Position numbers and translations under genes: made by a program | Part shown: positions 34,995 to 44,334 of the stretch, piece after piece | Layout of the letters: each line of letters begins with the position of its first letter | How positions within the stretch are numbered: position 1 is the first letter of the stretch | Assembly (NCBI GenBank): GCA_040219135.1 | Contig: JAVJTA010000005.1 | Span: 372,001-436,000 of the forward strand | DNA from: UBA7803 sp040219135 | Lineage (GTDB): Bacteria > Pseudomonadota > Gammaproteobacteria > Pseudomonadales > Azotimanducaceae | Direction: 5' to 3' | Length of the DNA stretch: 64,000 bases | The notes under the pieces: generated by a model | Told to the model about the DNA's origin: nothing | Databases searched by the model: none | The model's input: the letters and a program-made list of their open reading frames with translations, nothing else

Positions 34995-35579
34995 TCAGCG
35001 GAACACGGCGCGTTCAAGTGCCGTCCACTGCTCCTCCCAACCCGCCGTCGGCAGGGCGCGGAATTCACTGCGCACGAACTGATTGATCCGCCCCTCTGAC
35101 GCCGACAGCAGCAGATTGGCCGCCGCGGTGCTGCCGAGCTCCGGCCCCGGAATCCGGGTCACCGACCATTCCCGCAGGATCAGCCGCAGCTGGGTCTCCA
35201 GGCGGTCGAACAGCTGGCGCACCCGATTGCGCAGGCGCTCGGTCTCGCCGAGCAGCGCGTCGCCGACCAGCAGCCGTGCCATCCCGGGATTGCGCTCGGC
35301 GAACGACAGCAGCAGCCACAGAATGGTGCGGCAGCGGCGCTGGGCGGTGGGTTCCTCGGAGAGAATCCGGGTGATCCGAGTGAACAGGCTTTCCTCGACG
35401 AACTCGATGAGACCTTCGAGCATCTTCGCCTTGCTCGGAAAATGCCGGTACAGGGCCGCTTCGGAGACCCCCACCTCCCGGGCCAGGGCTGCCGTGGTGA
35501 TGCGGCTCCCGGGGTGGGTCTCCAGCATCAGCGCGAACGCCTGAAGAATCTCCTCGCGCCGGTTGCCTTTAGCCGCCAT
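34995..35579 (-). CDS. slmA: Nucleoid occlusion factor SlmA
   Basis: 194 aa TetR-type protein (E. coli 198). SlmA bound to its DNA sites blocks FtsZ assembly over the nucleoid. The start NRREEILQAFALMLE and the helix-turn-helix ITTAALAREVGVSEAALYRHFPSKAKMLEGLIEFVEE are nearly those of the family. The C-terminal FVRSEFRALPTAGWEEQW is also typical. Its first 11 bp overlap the end of argB. Confidence 0.95.
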   Translation of the reverse strand: MAAKGNRREEILQAFALMLETHPGSRITTAALAREVGVSEAALYRHFPSKAKMLEGLIEFVEESLFTRITRILSEEPTAQRRCRTILWLLLSFAERNPGMARLLVGDALLGETERLRNRVRQLFDRLETQLRLILREWSVTRIPGPELGSTAAANLLLSASEGRINQFVRSEFRALPTAGWEEQWTALERAVFR

Positions 35580-36483
35580 CGGCCACCGGCTCCAGGGTGA
35601 TCTTGGTGCCGATGCCGGCGTCGGTGAAGATCTCGATCAGCAGCGAGTGGGCGATGGTACCGTCGATGATCTGGACGCTGCCGACCCCGCCGCGCAGGGC
35701 TTCCAGCGCGCAGTCGGTCTTCGGCAGCATGCCCTCGTTGATCGTGCCGTCGGCGACCAGGCTGCTCACCTCGGCGGCGCACAGTGACGGCAATCGCTGA
35801 CCGTCGGCGCCCATGATGCCGGGGCGGTTGGTCAGCAGGACCAGCTTCTCCGCGGTGAGCGCCTGGGCGAGGCGTCCGGCGACGATGTCGGCGTTGATGT
35901 TGTAGGACTCGCCGCCCTCGCCCACGCCGATCGGAGCGATTACGGGAATGAAGTCGTCCCGGGTCAGCGAGTCCACCAGGCCGACGTTCACCTGAACGAC
36001 TTCGCCGACGTGGCCGATGTCGATGATCTCCGGTGCGGCCAGCGTCGGATCGCTGCGTTTCAGCGTCAGCTTGCGCGCCTGAATCAGGCCGCCATCCTTG
36101 CCGGTCACGCCCACGGCGCGGCCGCCGTGCTGGTTGATCAGCGACACGATTTCCTGGTTCACCAGGCCGCCGAGGACCATTTCCACGACGTCCATGGTTT
36201 CCTCGTCGGTCACCCGCATGCCGTCGACGAAGCGGCTCTCGATGTTCAGTCGCTTCAGCAGATTGCCGATCTGCGGCCCGCCGCCGTGCACCACCACCGG
36301 GTTCATGCCCACCAGCTTCAGCAGGACGATGTCCCGGGCGAACGTGTTCTGCAGCCGCTCCTCGACCATGGCGTTGCCGCCGTATTTGATCACCAGGGTG
36401 GTGCCGTGATAGCGGCGGATGTAGGGCAGCGCCTCGGTGAGAACGCTGGCTATGTTGCTCGCTTCGTCGTCGGATATCTGCAT
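35569..36483 (-). CDS. argB: Acetylglutamate kinase
   Basis: 304 aa. It phosphorylates N-acetylglutamate in arginine synthesis. LVIKYGGNAM, VVVHGGGPQIGNLLKRL, VEMVLGGLVNQEIV and NINADIVAGRLAQALTAEKLVLLTNRPGI are clear. The long N-terminal helix (SNIASVLTEALPYIRRYHG) is the feature of hexameric, arginine-inhibited enzymes, so feedback inhibition is likely. Confidence 0.96.
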   Translation of the reverse strand: MQISDDEASNIASVLTEALPYIRRYHGTTLVIKYGGNAMVEERLQNTFARDIVLLKLVGMNPVVVHGGGPQIGNLLKRLNIESRFVDGMRVTDEETMDVVEMVLGGLVNQEIVSLINQHGGRAVGVTGKDGGLIQARKLTLKRSDPTLAAPEIIDIGHVGEVVQVNVGLVDSLTRDDFIPVIAPIGVGEGGESYNINADIVAGRLAQALTAEKLVLLTNRPGIMGADGQRLPSLCAAEVSSLVADGTINEGMLPKTDCALEALRGGVGSVQIIDGTIAHSLLIEIFTDAGIGTKITLEPVADGG

Positions 36484-36521
36484 GGGTCCGTTCCGCAGTG
36501 GCAGTCGTGGAACCGGCGGCG

Positions 36522-39200
36522 CTACCGGAACCGGAGTTGGGGATCGATGCGGGCCAGCTGTTCCTGGAACAGTGCCTGTATTCGGTCCAGGGCCTCCTGA
36601 CCGTCGGCTTCGAAGCGCAGCGACAGCACCGGACTCGTGTTGGAGGGTCGGATCAGACCCCAGCCGTCAGGGTAATCCACACGCACGCCGTCGATGGTGG
36701 TGATGGTGCCGTCGCCGAATTCCCCGTCGATGGCCAGGCGTTGGATGATCTCGAACTTTTCCCGCTCGGTGGTCTGGATCTTCAGCTCCGGCGTGCTGTA
36801 AGTGGCGGGGAACTGGGCGAACAGTTCGTCCGCCGACTTGTCGGTGCTGCCGAGAATCTCGAGCAGCCGGGCCGCAGAGTAGAGCGCGTCGTCGAAGCCG
36901 TACCAGCGCTCACCGAAGCAGATGTGGCCGCTGAACTCCCCCGCCAGCAGCGCGCCGGTCTCCTTGAGCTTGGCCTTTATGTGCGAGTGCCCGGTTTTGC
37001 ACATGATCGGCCGTCCGCCGAGATCGCTGATCAGGCTGTTCAGATGGCGACTGCACTTGACGTCGTAGATCACGTCGGCCCCGGGATTGCGGGCGACTAT
37101 GTCCTGGGCGTAGAGCATCAGCAGCTTGTCGGGCCAGATGATCTCGCCGCGGGCGGTGACCACGCCGAGGCGGTCGCCGTCACCGTCGAAGGCGAGCCCG
37201 AGCGCGGCCTTTTCTGCCTTCACCACGGTGATCAGGTCTTCCAGGTTCTTCGGCTCGGCCGGGTCGGGGTGGTGGTTCGGGAAATCGCCGTCCACGTCGC
37301 AGTAGAGGGGCACCACCTCGCAGCCGAGCTGGGAGATCAGCTCCGGCGCCAGATTGCCGGCGACGCCGTTGCCGCAGTCGACGACGACCTTGAGCGGCTG
37401 GGCCACCACCACGTCGTTGACGATGCGGTCGAGATACTGGGCGGCGATGTTGACGGTCTCCGTGTCGCCTTCGCCTTCGCTGAGGCGGTTCTCTTCGATG
37501 CGCGCGCGCAGTGCCTGAATGCGCTCTTCGGCAAGAGTTTCACCGCCGATCATCATCTTCAGGCCGTTGTACTCCGGCGGGTTGTGCGATCCGGTGATCA
37601 TCACCCCGGTCCCGGTGTCGAGCACGTGGGTGGCGAAGTACAGAACCGGCGTCGGCACCTGGCCGATGTCCAGCACGTCGGCACCGCCTTCGGTCAGGCC
37701 ACGGCACAGCGCGTCCCGCAGCGGCGCGCTGGAATGGCGGCCGTCGCGGCCGACGGCGACGCGCCGACAGTCACGGTCGATGGCTTCGGCGGCGAACGCC
37801 CGCCCGATCCAGTAGACGACCTCTTCGGTGAGATTGCTGGTGGTGATGCCGCGGATGTCGTAGGAGCGGAAGATCTCCGGTTCGAGCTCCAGCCCCATGG
37901 CGATCGGTGAGTTGTCTTCGGTGACCTCGATGCCGAAGTTGTCGCTTGGCGCGCCGCCGGCACGGCTGACCTCGAGGAAGTCGTCCGAATCGGCCGGACG
38001 TTTGCGTTTCGGTGTCGGCTCGTCGTCGTCCAGCAGGTCCTGCACGCCGTCCGGTTCGCCCGCCTCCGCTTCCGCTTGCGCCGCTTCGCTCGGCCGGGCG
38101 CGTCCCTTCCTGGCGCCGCCGGCGCCACTCTTCGCCGCTGGCGCGTCGTCTGCGCCGTCCCCGCCCACGGGGCGGGCCATACGGCCGATTTCCCGGGCCA
38201 TGTCCTGGAACATGCCGAGTTTGAACCGTGCCGCCTGCAGGCGCCGGCCGCGCATGGCGTTGCTGGCCTGCTCCAGCAGCGCGCGGGAATCGTGGCGCAG
38301 CTTGCGCGACAGGCTGGAGAAGGCGAACAGCACGGCCGCAAGGAACATGCCCAGGGACGCGGCCAGCGCGGTGAGGAGGTCGACCATGCTGGCCACCGGC
38401 GCAATGGCGTTCAGATTGGGATGGAACACGATCTGCCAGTGCCGCACACCGAGGGGCAGGGTCACCTGGTGGGCCGCGTCGGGCTCGGCGCCGCCGGTGT
38501 TGCCCCACTGCAGCAGGGTCACCGATTCGGTGCCCTCGAAGCGTTGCTCCAGTCGGACCTGCCCGCTGTCGGCGGCGTGGGCGGTGACCGGTTCGATCAG
38601 GAAGTCCGCGCTGAGGGCTGCGAACAGGACGCCGGCGACACCGCCGGACTCCAGCACCGGACCGGCGGCGTAGAAGCGGCTGCTCTGGCCGTCGAGCCGG
38701 ACGCCGTCGGGTCCGACGAAGGGCTCCGACTCGGCGCGCTGGATCACGTTCAGGGCGGCGTAGGAAATGGGCACGGCCGCGTCGAGATCGAGCCTGGCGG
38801 CGCCCGCCGGGATAATCTCCACGCGTTCGGCAAACGGCATCACGGAGGTGAGTTCGCGGCTCTGCGCCGCGATGCTCGCGGCGTCACCGCTGGTCAGCGC
38901 CGACAGCGTGGCCGGGGCGGCGGCGGCGGCGCTGAGCTCTGCCCGCAGCAGGCCGACTCTGGCTTCGATCAACCCGGCATACCCTTCGGCGCGGGCTTCG
39001 GCGATGGCGCGGATGTGTGCCTGGTTGGATCCCTGTACCAGCTGCAGCCAGAGCACGCCGGCGCTGATGGCGAGGCCGAGGAGTCCCAGCGCGACGATCA
39101 GCAGCGCGCTGTTCCATACGCCCTCGCCGGTGCGGCGCTGGCGGGTTGGCGTCGTCAACTGGGTATCTTCCTGGCTGGCGTCCAAGCTTGAAATCCTCAA
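36522..39200 (-). CDS. algC: Phosphomannomutase/phosphoglucomutase AlgC with membrane-anchored N-terminal domain
   Basis: 892 aa. Residues about 443-892 are a complete PMM/PGM: catalytic Ser538 in TGSHNP, metal loop DGDGDR, sugar loop GEFSGH and phosphate loop RPSNTSP. It makes mannose-1-P and glucose-1-P for LPS and exopolysaccharide. The first ~300 residues hold a helix (about 31-54), a periplasmic domain of about 215 residues and a second helix (about 272-295), a sensor-like layout. A charged low-complexity linker (about 345-430) follows. Long AlgC forms occur in some pseudomonads. The usual dut is absent between it and coaBC. Confidence 0.92.
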   Translation of the reverse strand: MRISSLDASQEDTQLTTPTRQRRTGEGVWNSALLIVALGLLGLAISAGVLWLQLVQGSNQAHIRAIAEARAEGYAGLIEARVGLLRAELSAAAAAPATLSALTSGDAASIAAQSRELTSVMPFAERVEIIPAGAARLDLDAAVPISYAALNVIQRAESEPFVGPDGVRLDGQSSRFYAAGPVLESGGVAGVLFAALSADFLIEPVTAHAADSGQVRLEQRFEGTESVTLLQWGNTGGAEPDAAHQVTLPLGVRHWQIVFHPNLNAIAPVASMVDLLTALAASLGMFLAAVLFAFSSLSRKLRHDSRALLEQASNAMRGRRLQAARFKLGMFQDMAREIGRMARPVGGDGADDAPAAKSGAGGARKGRARPSEAAQAEAEAGEPDGVQDLLDDDEPTPKRKRPADSDDFLEVSRAGGAPSDNFGIEVTEDNSPIAMGLELEPEIFRSYDIRGITTSNLTEEVVYWIGRAFAAEAIDRDCRRVAVGRDGRHSSAPLRDALCRGLTEGGADVLDIGQVPTPVLYFATHVLDTGTGVMITGSHNPPEYNGLKMMIGGETLAEERIQALRARIEENRLSEGEGDTETVNIAAQYLDRIVNDVVVAQPLKVVVDCGNGVAGNLAPELISQLGCEVVPLYCDVDGDFPNHHPDPAEPKNLEDLITVVKAEKAALGLAFDGDGDRLGVVTARGEIIWPDKLLMLYAQDIVARNPGADVIYDVKCSRHLNSLISDLGGRPIMCKTGHSHIKAKLKETGALLAGEFSGHICFGERWYGFDDALYSAARLLEILGSTDKSADELFAQFPATYSTPELKIQTTEREKFEIIQRLAIDGEFGDGTITTIDGVRVDYPDGWGLIRPSNTSPVLSLRFEADGQEALDRIQALFQEQLARIDPQLRFR

Positions 39201-39262
39201 TCCCTGAGTGAATGGTAGTTGCCGATACCGCGTCGATCCAGCATCAGCACGTTAGCAAGCGC

Positions 39263-40522
39263 TCACGCACGGTCAATGTTCGCGGCGGCTGTTTCGAGAA
39301 TGGCGCGGGCCAGAGCGGCTTTGCTCGCGCGCGCCAGACAGCGTTCGCCCCCTTCCCAGATGAGGGTCAGCGCGTTGTCGTCGCTGTTGAAGCCGATGCC
39401 CGGATCGGAGACGTCGTTCACGACAATCAGGTCCATGCCTTTGCGGCGGCGCTTGTCCCGGCCATGTTCCAGCACGCGCTCGGTCTCTGCCGCGAAGCCG
39501 ATCACGTAGGGTCGTGGCGAGTGGCCGGCGACGGCGGCGATGATGTCCGGATTCTCCACCAGGGACAGGGACAGGCCGGCGCCGCCGGTCGTGGATTTCT
39601 TGAGCTTCTGGGTGGCCGCCTGCTCCGGCCGGAAGTCGGCGACCGCGGCGACGCCGATGAACACGTCGCAAGCGTCGAGGCGCGCCATCACCGCGTCATG
39701 CATGTCTCTGGCGCTGCTCACGGCCACGGTTTCCACCCCGGAGGGGGGCGCCAGGGTGACTGGCCCACTGATCAGAGTGACGTGCGCTCCGGCTTCACGC
39801 GCTGCGGCTGCCAGCGCGTAGCCCTGCTTCCCCGAGCTGTGGTTGCTGAGGTAGCGCACCGGGTCGACTGCCTCCCGAGTGGGCCCCGCGGTGATCACCA
39901 CATGCCGGCCGGCCAGCGCGGCGAGGCGCCGGTCCGGTGGCTCGTTGAGAACGGCAACGGCGCGCTCGACCAGCTGCTCGGGCTCGAGCATGCGTCCGGG
40001 GCCGAACTCCCCGCACGCCATCGCACCGCTGTCGGGCCCGGCAATGTGCACGCCGTCGGCTTCCAGGCGAATCAGGTTGCGCTGGGTGGCCGGATGTTCC
40101 CACATGGCGACGTTCATGGCCGGCGCAAGCAGAATCGGGGCTCGGGTCGCGAGCCGCAGGGTGGTGAGCAGATCGTCGGCGCGGCCCGCGGCCAGCCGAG
40201 CCATCAGATCGGCCGTGGCCGGCGCGACCAGCAGCAGGTCCGCCCAGCGGGCCAGTTCGATGTGGCCCATGGCCGCTTCGGCGTGTGGGTCCCACAGGTC
40301 GTTGCGCACCACGCGACCGGAGACGGCCTGGAGCGCGGTGGCGGTGACGAACTGCTCGGCGCCCCGGGTGGTGACCACCTGAACGTCTGCCCCCGTGTCG
40401 CGCAGGCGTCGCACGAGCATGGGCGACTTGTACGCAGCGATGCCGCCGCTGACCCCCAGTATGATGCGGCGGCCGGCAAGAGGCGTTGCGTCGCTGCCGG
40501 CGGTGTCGGTGCCCTCGGTCAT
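39263..40522 (-). CDS. coaBC: Bifunctional phosphopantothenoylcysteine decarboxylase/synthetase CoaBC
   Basis: 419 aa. CoaC (N-terminal, FMN) decarboxylates and CoaB (C-terminal, CTP) makes phosphopantothenoylcysteine for coenzyme A. IILGVSGGIAAYKSP opens the flavoprotein domain, APAMNVAMWEHPATQ is the substrate motif, and ACGEFGPGRM contains the active Cys. CoaB shows ITAGPTREAVDPVRYLSNHSSGKQG and AAVADFRP. It is divergent from radC (76 bp gap). Confidence 0.95.
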   Translation of the reverse strand: MTEGTDTAGSDATPLAGRRIILGVSGGIAAYKSPMLVRRLRDTGADVQVVTTRGAEQFVTATALQAVSGRVVRNDLWDPHAEAAMGHIELARWADLLLVAPATADLMARLAAGRADDLLTTLRLATRAPILLAPAMNVAMWEHPATQRNLIRLEADGVHIAGPDSGAMACGEFGPGRMLEPEQLVERAVAVLNEPPDRRLAALAGRHVVITAGPTREAVDPVRYLSNHSSGKQGYALAAAAREAGAHVTLISGPVTLAPPSGVETVAVSSARDMHDAVMARLDACDVFIGVAAVADFRPEQAATQKLKKSTTGGAGLSLSLVENPDIIAAVAGHSPRPYVIGFAAETERVLEHGRDKRRRKGMDLIVVNDVSDPGIGFNSDDNALTLIWEGGERCLARASKAALARAILETAAANIDRA

Positions 40523-40598
40523 GTCGGCTGCTTCAACGGTTGGCGGCGTTCAGATAGCGGGCAACGATACCACCTTGCAGACCGCCAGCGGAATTCGC

Positions 40599-41306
40599 AT
40601 GGATCAGGCAGAAGTAGAGGCGACGACGTGCGCCCCGGGCTCGCCCGGACGGTCGTCGGAGCGCCCGCGCGAACGACTGCTGCAGTGCGGAGCGTCGGCC
40701 TTGACCGACGCCGAACTGCTGGCGGTCTGTCTCGGGACGGGCGATGGTCGCTGCGACGTCGTCAGCTTTGCGCGCGGCCTGCTGGACACCTTTGGCGGAC
40801 TGCGTGGCCTGCTGCACGCGCCACCGGCGCGGCTGATCGCCGTGCGCGGTCTGGGCCCCGCTCGGGCCGCCCTGCTGAAGGCGCTGCCGGCGCTCGGCGA
40901 GCGCCACGCGGAGCAAGGCATCAGCGACCGGCCGCTGCTCGCCGACACGCGCGCGGTGCGCCAGTACCTGCAGCACAAACTGTCTGCTCACGAGCGCGAG
41001 GTCTTCGCCTGCCTGTTCCTCGACAGCCGGCATCGTCTGCTCGGCTACGAGAACCTGTTTCTCGGCTCGGTCGATCGCGCCAGCGTGCATCCGCGGGAGG
41101 TGCTCAAGCGCGCCCTGGCGCACAACGCCGCCGCCGTGGTTCTGGCGCACAACCACCCGTCCGGGCACCCCGAACCGAGCCCCAGCGATCTGCGTCTGAC
41201 CGAAGAACTGCGGGGCCTGCTGGCGCAGATCGACGTCCGGGTCATCGATCATGTGGTGGTGGGTCACGGCGCCACGGTATCCCTCGCGGAACGCGGTCTG
41301 CTGTAG
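40599..41306 (+). CDS. radC: RadC family JAB1/MPN metalloprotein
   Basis: 235 aa from ATG 40599; an open frame extends upstream without coding character. An N-terminal helix-hairpin-helix region (LIAVRGLGPARAALLKAL) is followed by the JAMM zinc site HNHPSGHPEPSPSD. RadC was first linked to repair but its biochemical role remains unsettled. Position beside coaBC and rpmBG is conserved. Confidence 0.93.
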   Translation: MDQAEVEATTCAPGSPGRSSERPRERLLQCGASALTDAELLAVCLGTGDGRCDVVSFARGLLDTFGGLRGLLHAPPARLIAVRGLGPARAALLKALPALGERHAEQGISDRPLLADTRAVRQYLQHKLSAHEREVFACLFLDSRHRLLGYENLFLGSVDRASVHPREVLKRALAHNAAAVVLAHNHPSGHPEPSPSDLRLTEELRGLLAQIDVRVIDHVVVGHGATVSLAERGLL

Positions 41307-41327
41307 CGCCGGCCGGTCGTGTCGGAG

Positions 41328-41356
41328 TTGCCGGCTACCACGCCCTCTGGTATAAA
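41328..41356 (+). promoter_or_regulatory. sigma70 promoter of rpmB-rpmG
   Basis: TTGCCG (41328-41333), a 17-bp spacer and TATAAA (41351-41356), 30 bp before the rpmB ATG. Confidence 0.65.
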
Positions 41357-41386
41357 CGCGCCTCATTTTTTCGGGACCTCGGTGCC

Positions 41387-41632
41387 ATGTCTCAGGTGTG
41401 TCAGGTAACCGGCAAGCGGCCGCTCAGCGGCAACAACGTCAGCCACGCGATGAACAAGACCCGGCGACGGTTTGCCCCCAACCTTCACTTCCATCGTTTC
41501 TGGGTGGAGAGCGAGCAGCGTTTCGTGCGGCTGCGGGTATCGTCCAAAGGCATGCGCATCATCGACAAGAAGGGCATCGAGCAGGTGCTGGCCGACATCC
41601 GCCAGCGCGAAGCCAGAAAGCGGGCAGGTTAG
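41387..41632 (+). CDS. rpmB: 50S ribosomal protein L28
   Basis: 81 aa. MSQVCQVTGKRPLSGNNVSHAMNKTRRRF is the L28 N-terminus. The ATG at 41387 fits; the frame is open upstream only through the radC tail. The next gene, rpmG, starts 11 bp after the stop. Confidence 0.97.
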   Translation: MSQVCQVTGKRPLSGNNVSHAMNKTRRRFAPNLHFHRFWVESEQRFVRLRVSSKGMRIIDKKGIEQVLADIRQREARKRAG

Positions 41633-41643
41633 GAGCGCATCTC

Positions 41644-41799
41644 ATGCGAGAGAAAATCAAGCTGGTTTCCAGTGCAGGCACCGGGCACTTCTACACCACC
41701 GACAAGAACAAGCGGAACACTCCGGACAAGCTCGAGATGAAGAAGTTTGATCCGGTCGTCCGCAAGCACGTGACCTACACGGAAGCGAAGATCAAGTGA
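41644..41799 (+). CDS. rpmG: 50S ribosomal protein L33
   Basis: 51 aa. MREKIKLVSSAGTGHFYTT…DKLEMKKFDPVVRKHV is L33. It lacks the zinc-binding cysteine pairs, so it is the Cys-minus form. AGGAG lies 7 bp before the ATG. Confidence 0.97.
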   Translation: MREKIKLVSSAGTGHFYTTDKNKRNTPDKLEMKKFDPVVRKHVTYTEAKIK

Positions 41800-41805
41800 T
41801 CTGAG

Positions 41806-41826
41806 TGGGCCGGCCCGTCCGGCCCA
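41806..41826 (+). terminator. Possible terminator after rpmG
   Basis: TGGGCCGG and CCGGCCCA form an 8-bp stem around CCCGT, 6 bp after the rpmG stop. No T-run follows. Confidence 0.45.
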
Positions 41827-41890
41827 TCCTGCCCACGGAGGCCCCCGGGCCCGCCAGCGCGGCGCCGGCCCAGCATCCGGGACTCGAACC

Positions 41891-42721
41891 GTGCCGGAAC
41901 TCCCCGAAGTAGAAACCACCCGCCGCGGCATCGCGCCGCACCTTCTCGGCCAGCGCGTCACCGGCTGGGAGATCCGCAATGCGGCCTTGCGCTGGCCCGT
42001 CGACCTGCCCGCGCTGCTGCGCGGCCAGATCGTGACCGCCGTGCGGCGGCGCGGAAAATACCTGCTGGTCGATACGTCCACCGGATCGCTCATTCTGCAC
42101 CTGGGGATGTCTGGTAGTTTGCGCATTCTGCCCGGGGGAACGCCGCCGCTGAAGCACGATCACGTGGATCTGTGCGTCGGCTCCGGCAAGATCCTGCGGC
42201 TCAACGATCCACGCCGATTCGGCAGCATCCACTGGCAGCCGGGCGCGGCCGAGGCGCACTGGCTGCTCGCCGGTCTCGGCGTGGAACCCCTGTCGCCGGC
42301 GCTCTCCGGCGAGTACCTGAAACGCGCCGCCCGCGGGCGGCGGACCGCCGTGAAATCATTGCTCATGGACGGCAGGATCGTCGTCGGTGTCGGCAACATC
42401 TACGCCAGTGAAGCGCTGTTTCTGGCCCGCGTCCGCCCCACCCTGCGGGCGTCGCGAGTGACGCTGGCGAGCTATCGGCGGCTGGCCGCCGAAATCCGGG
42501 GCGTGCTCGCTCGCGCCATCGACCTCGGCGGCACCACTCTGCGGGATTTCGTCAATCAGGACGGTCAGCCGGGTTACTTCCGTCAGTCCCTGCTCGTGTA
42601 CGGGCGCGAAGGCCAGCCATGCAAGGCCTGCGGGACCGAACTGAAGGGTTTGCGGCTCGGCCAGCGGGCCACGGTTTTTTGCCCGAAATGCCAACGTGCC
42701 CAAGGTTTTGCGGCCGGCTAG
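41891..42721 (+). CDS. mutM: Formamidopyrimidine-DNA glycosylase MutM
   Basis: 276 aa from a GTG start. Fpg removes 8-oxoguanine. After Met removal the N-terminus is PELPEVET, with the catalytic Pro and Glu. The H2TH motif region (GVGNIYASEALFLARVRP) and the C-terminal zinc finger with two CxxC pairs (CKAC and CPKC) are intact. Confidence 0.96.
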   Translation: MPELPEVETTRRGIAPHLLGQRVTGWEIRNAALRWPVDLPALLRGQIVTAVRRRGKYLLVDTSTGSLILHLGMSGSLRILPGGTPPLKHDHVDLCVGSGKILRLNDPRRFGSIHWQPGAAEAHWLLAGLGVEPLSPALSGEYLKRAARGRRTAVKSLLMDGRIVVGVGNIYASEALFLARVRPTLRASRVTLASYRRLAAEIRGVLARAIDLGGTTLRDFVNQDGQPGYFRQSLLVYGREGQPCKACGTELKGLRLGQRATVFCPKCQRAQGFAAG

Positions 42722-42813
42722 TGCTAGAGTGACGAGACGGACCGGGTTCGGCCCGTCAGCCACAGAACAGTGACGCGTCCTCCGCAGGGACCTGAACGAA
42801 TGGAATTGTCGAC

Positions 42814-43134
42814 ATGAAGCTATTGCCCCGATTGCTGCTGTGTGTATCGCTCCTGGGATGGGGGGTCGCCACGCCGGCGTGGGCGGCGCCGGAAGACGAA
42901 CCGTCTGCGGCCGCCATGACCGGGGATCTGCTCATTGCCCGCCCGCTCGGCATCGTCGCCACCACGTTGGGTACCGCTGCGTTCATCGTCAGCCTGCCGT
43001 TCAGTGCCGCTGGCGGCAACGTCGGCGAAGCGGCCGATACGCTGGTGGTGGGGCCTGCCCGGGAGACCTTCGTGCGCTGCCTCGGCTGCCGCTCCGCCGG
43101 GCGCTACCAGGCGCCGGCTTCGGACAAGCCGTAA
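42814..43134 (+). CDS. Small exported protein of unknown function
   Basis: 106 aa. A clear signal peptide (about 1-24, ending TPAWA) is followed by a short hydrophobic stretch LIARPLGIVATTLGTAAFIVSLPFS and a Cys pair CLGC near the C-terminus. Similar small proteins are widespread in gammaproteobacteria, sometimes mislabelled as multidrug transporters. I do not recognise a function. It converges on coaD with a 4-bp gap. Confidence 0.72.
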   Translation: MKLLPRLLLCVSLLGWGVATPAWAAPEDEPSAAAMTGDLLIARPLGIVATTLGTAAFIVSLPFSAAGGNVGEAADTLVVGPARETFVRCLGCRSAGRYQAPASDKP

Positions 43135-43138
43135 GCGC

Positions 43139-43615
43139 TCAACGCCTGGCGGTGTAGGACTTGACCACCGCCGGGTGGACGAACTGTGAAATGTCGCCGC
43201 CCAGCGCGGCGATTTCCCGCACCAGCGTCGAAGAGATGAAGGAACAGTCTTTCGACGTCGGCAGGAACACGTACTCGATGGAGGGGTCCAGAGACTGGTT
43301 CATCTCCGCCATCTGGAATTCGTAGTCGAAGTCGGTGACGGTCCTCAGTCCACGCAGGATGTAGTGGGAGTTCTTGCTCCGCACGTATTTCACCAGCAGC
43401 GTATTGAAGCCGTCCACGGTGACTCGCTCACCGAACTCGGACAGAACCTCGCGGCACAGCTCGATGCGATCCTTGAGATCGACCTTCGGATCTTTCTGTG
43501 CCGACGTGCCGATGGCAACGATGACGTGATCGAACAGGTTCAGGGCCCGCTCGACCAGGTCCATATGTCCTCGGGTGATGGGATTGAACGATCCCGGATA
43601 TACCACCACGCGCAT
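43139..43615 (-). CDS. coaD: Phosphopantetheine adenylyltransferase
   Basis: 158 aa. It makes dephospho-CoA. The nucleotidyltransferase motif YPGSFNPITRGHMDLV is at the N-terminus, RGLRTVTDFDYEFQMAEMN is the substrate loop, and SFISSTLVREIAALGGD the ATP motif. Confidence 0.97.
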   Translation of the reverse strand: MRVVVYPGSFNPITRGHMDLVERALNLFDHVIVAIGTSAQKDPKVDLKDRIELCREVLSEFGERVTVDGFNTLLVKYVRSKNSHYILRGLRTVTDFDYEFQMAEMNQSLDPSIEYVFLPTSKDCSFISSTLVREIAALGGDISQFVHPAVVKSYTARR

Positions 43616-43669
43616 TGCCGACTCCCCCCGCCCGGTCTTCCCGGAAAGCGCCGGATGGTAGCGGGGTGG

Positions 43670-44218
43670 TCAGGGGGTGGCAAGGAGGCCGAACCGGGTG
43701 TCTCCGGCGGTGGCTTCCTTGAGCGCACGCCACCGGCCCGACGGTAACGCATCGCGCCGCGGGGCCTCCACGTAGACCAGCCCACCCTCGGCCAGCGCCG
43801 CGCAGTCCGCCAGCGCGTCCAGGGTCCTTATCAGGGCGTCGGCGCGGAACGGCGGGTCGAGAAACACGATGTCCCAGGGCCCAGCGCCGCGGCGCAGCAC
43901 AGCTTCGGCGCGGCCGCAGACGAGTTCCACGCGATCGGCTACCGCCAGCTTGTCCGCGTTGTCGCGCAGGCAGCGGATCACCCGGCGACTGCTGTCGACG
44001 AAGGTCACCGTGGCCGCGCCCCGGGACAGGGCCTCGAAGCCGAGCGCGCCGCTGCCGGCGAACAGATCCAGGCAGCGGCTGTCGGCGACGTCGGCGCGCA
44101 GCCAGTTGAAAACGGTTTCGCGGACCCGGCCCAGGGTAGGCCGCAGATCGGGCAGATCCGGGAATACGAGCTTTCGCCCCCTGAAGTTACCGCCGATAAT
44201 GCGCACTTCGTTGGCCAT
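43670..44218 (-). CDS. rsmD: 16S rRNA (guanine-966-N2)-methyltransferase RsmD
   Basis: 182 aa from ATG 44218 (MANEVRIIGGNFRGRKL). It methylates G966 of 16S rRNA. The motifs LRPTLGRVRETVFNWL, the SAM loop DLFAGSGALGFEALSRGA and the catalytic DPPF are present. An upstream open frame of 37 codons would overlap the ftsY control region and is rejected. Divergent from ftsY. Confidence 0.94.
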   Translation of the reverse strand: MANEVRIIGGNFRGRKLVFPDLPDLRPTLGRVRETVFNWLRADVADSRCLDLFAGSGALGFEALSRGAATVTFVDSSRRVIRCLRDNADKLAVADRVELVCGRAEAVLRRGAGPWDIVFLDPPFRADALIRTLDALADCAALAEGGLVYVEAPRRDALPSGRWRALKEATAGDTRFGLLATP

Positions 44219-44334
44219 GCGGTGGAGCGGGTTCCAGTGCCTTGCAAGCGGCGCATGGTGAGCTACGCCCGCGCCGCCGACAAGCCACAGGGAACGGATC
44301 GGATCAGGATGCACACGGTGGATTTGCACGAACG

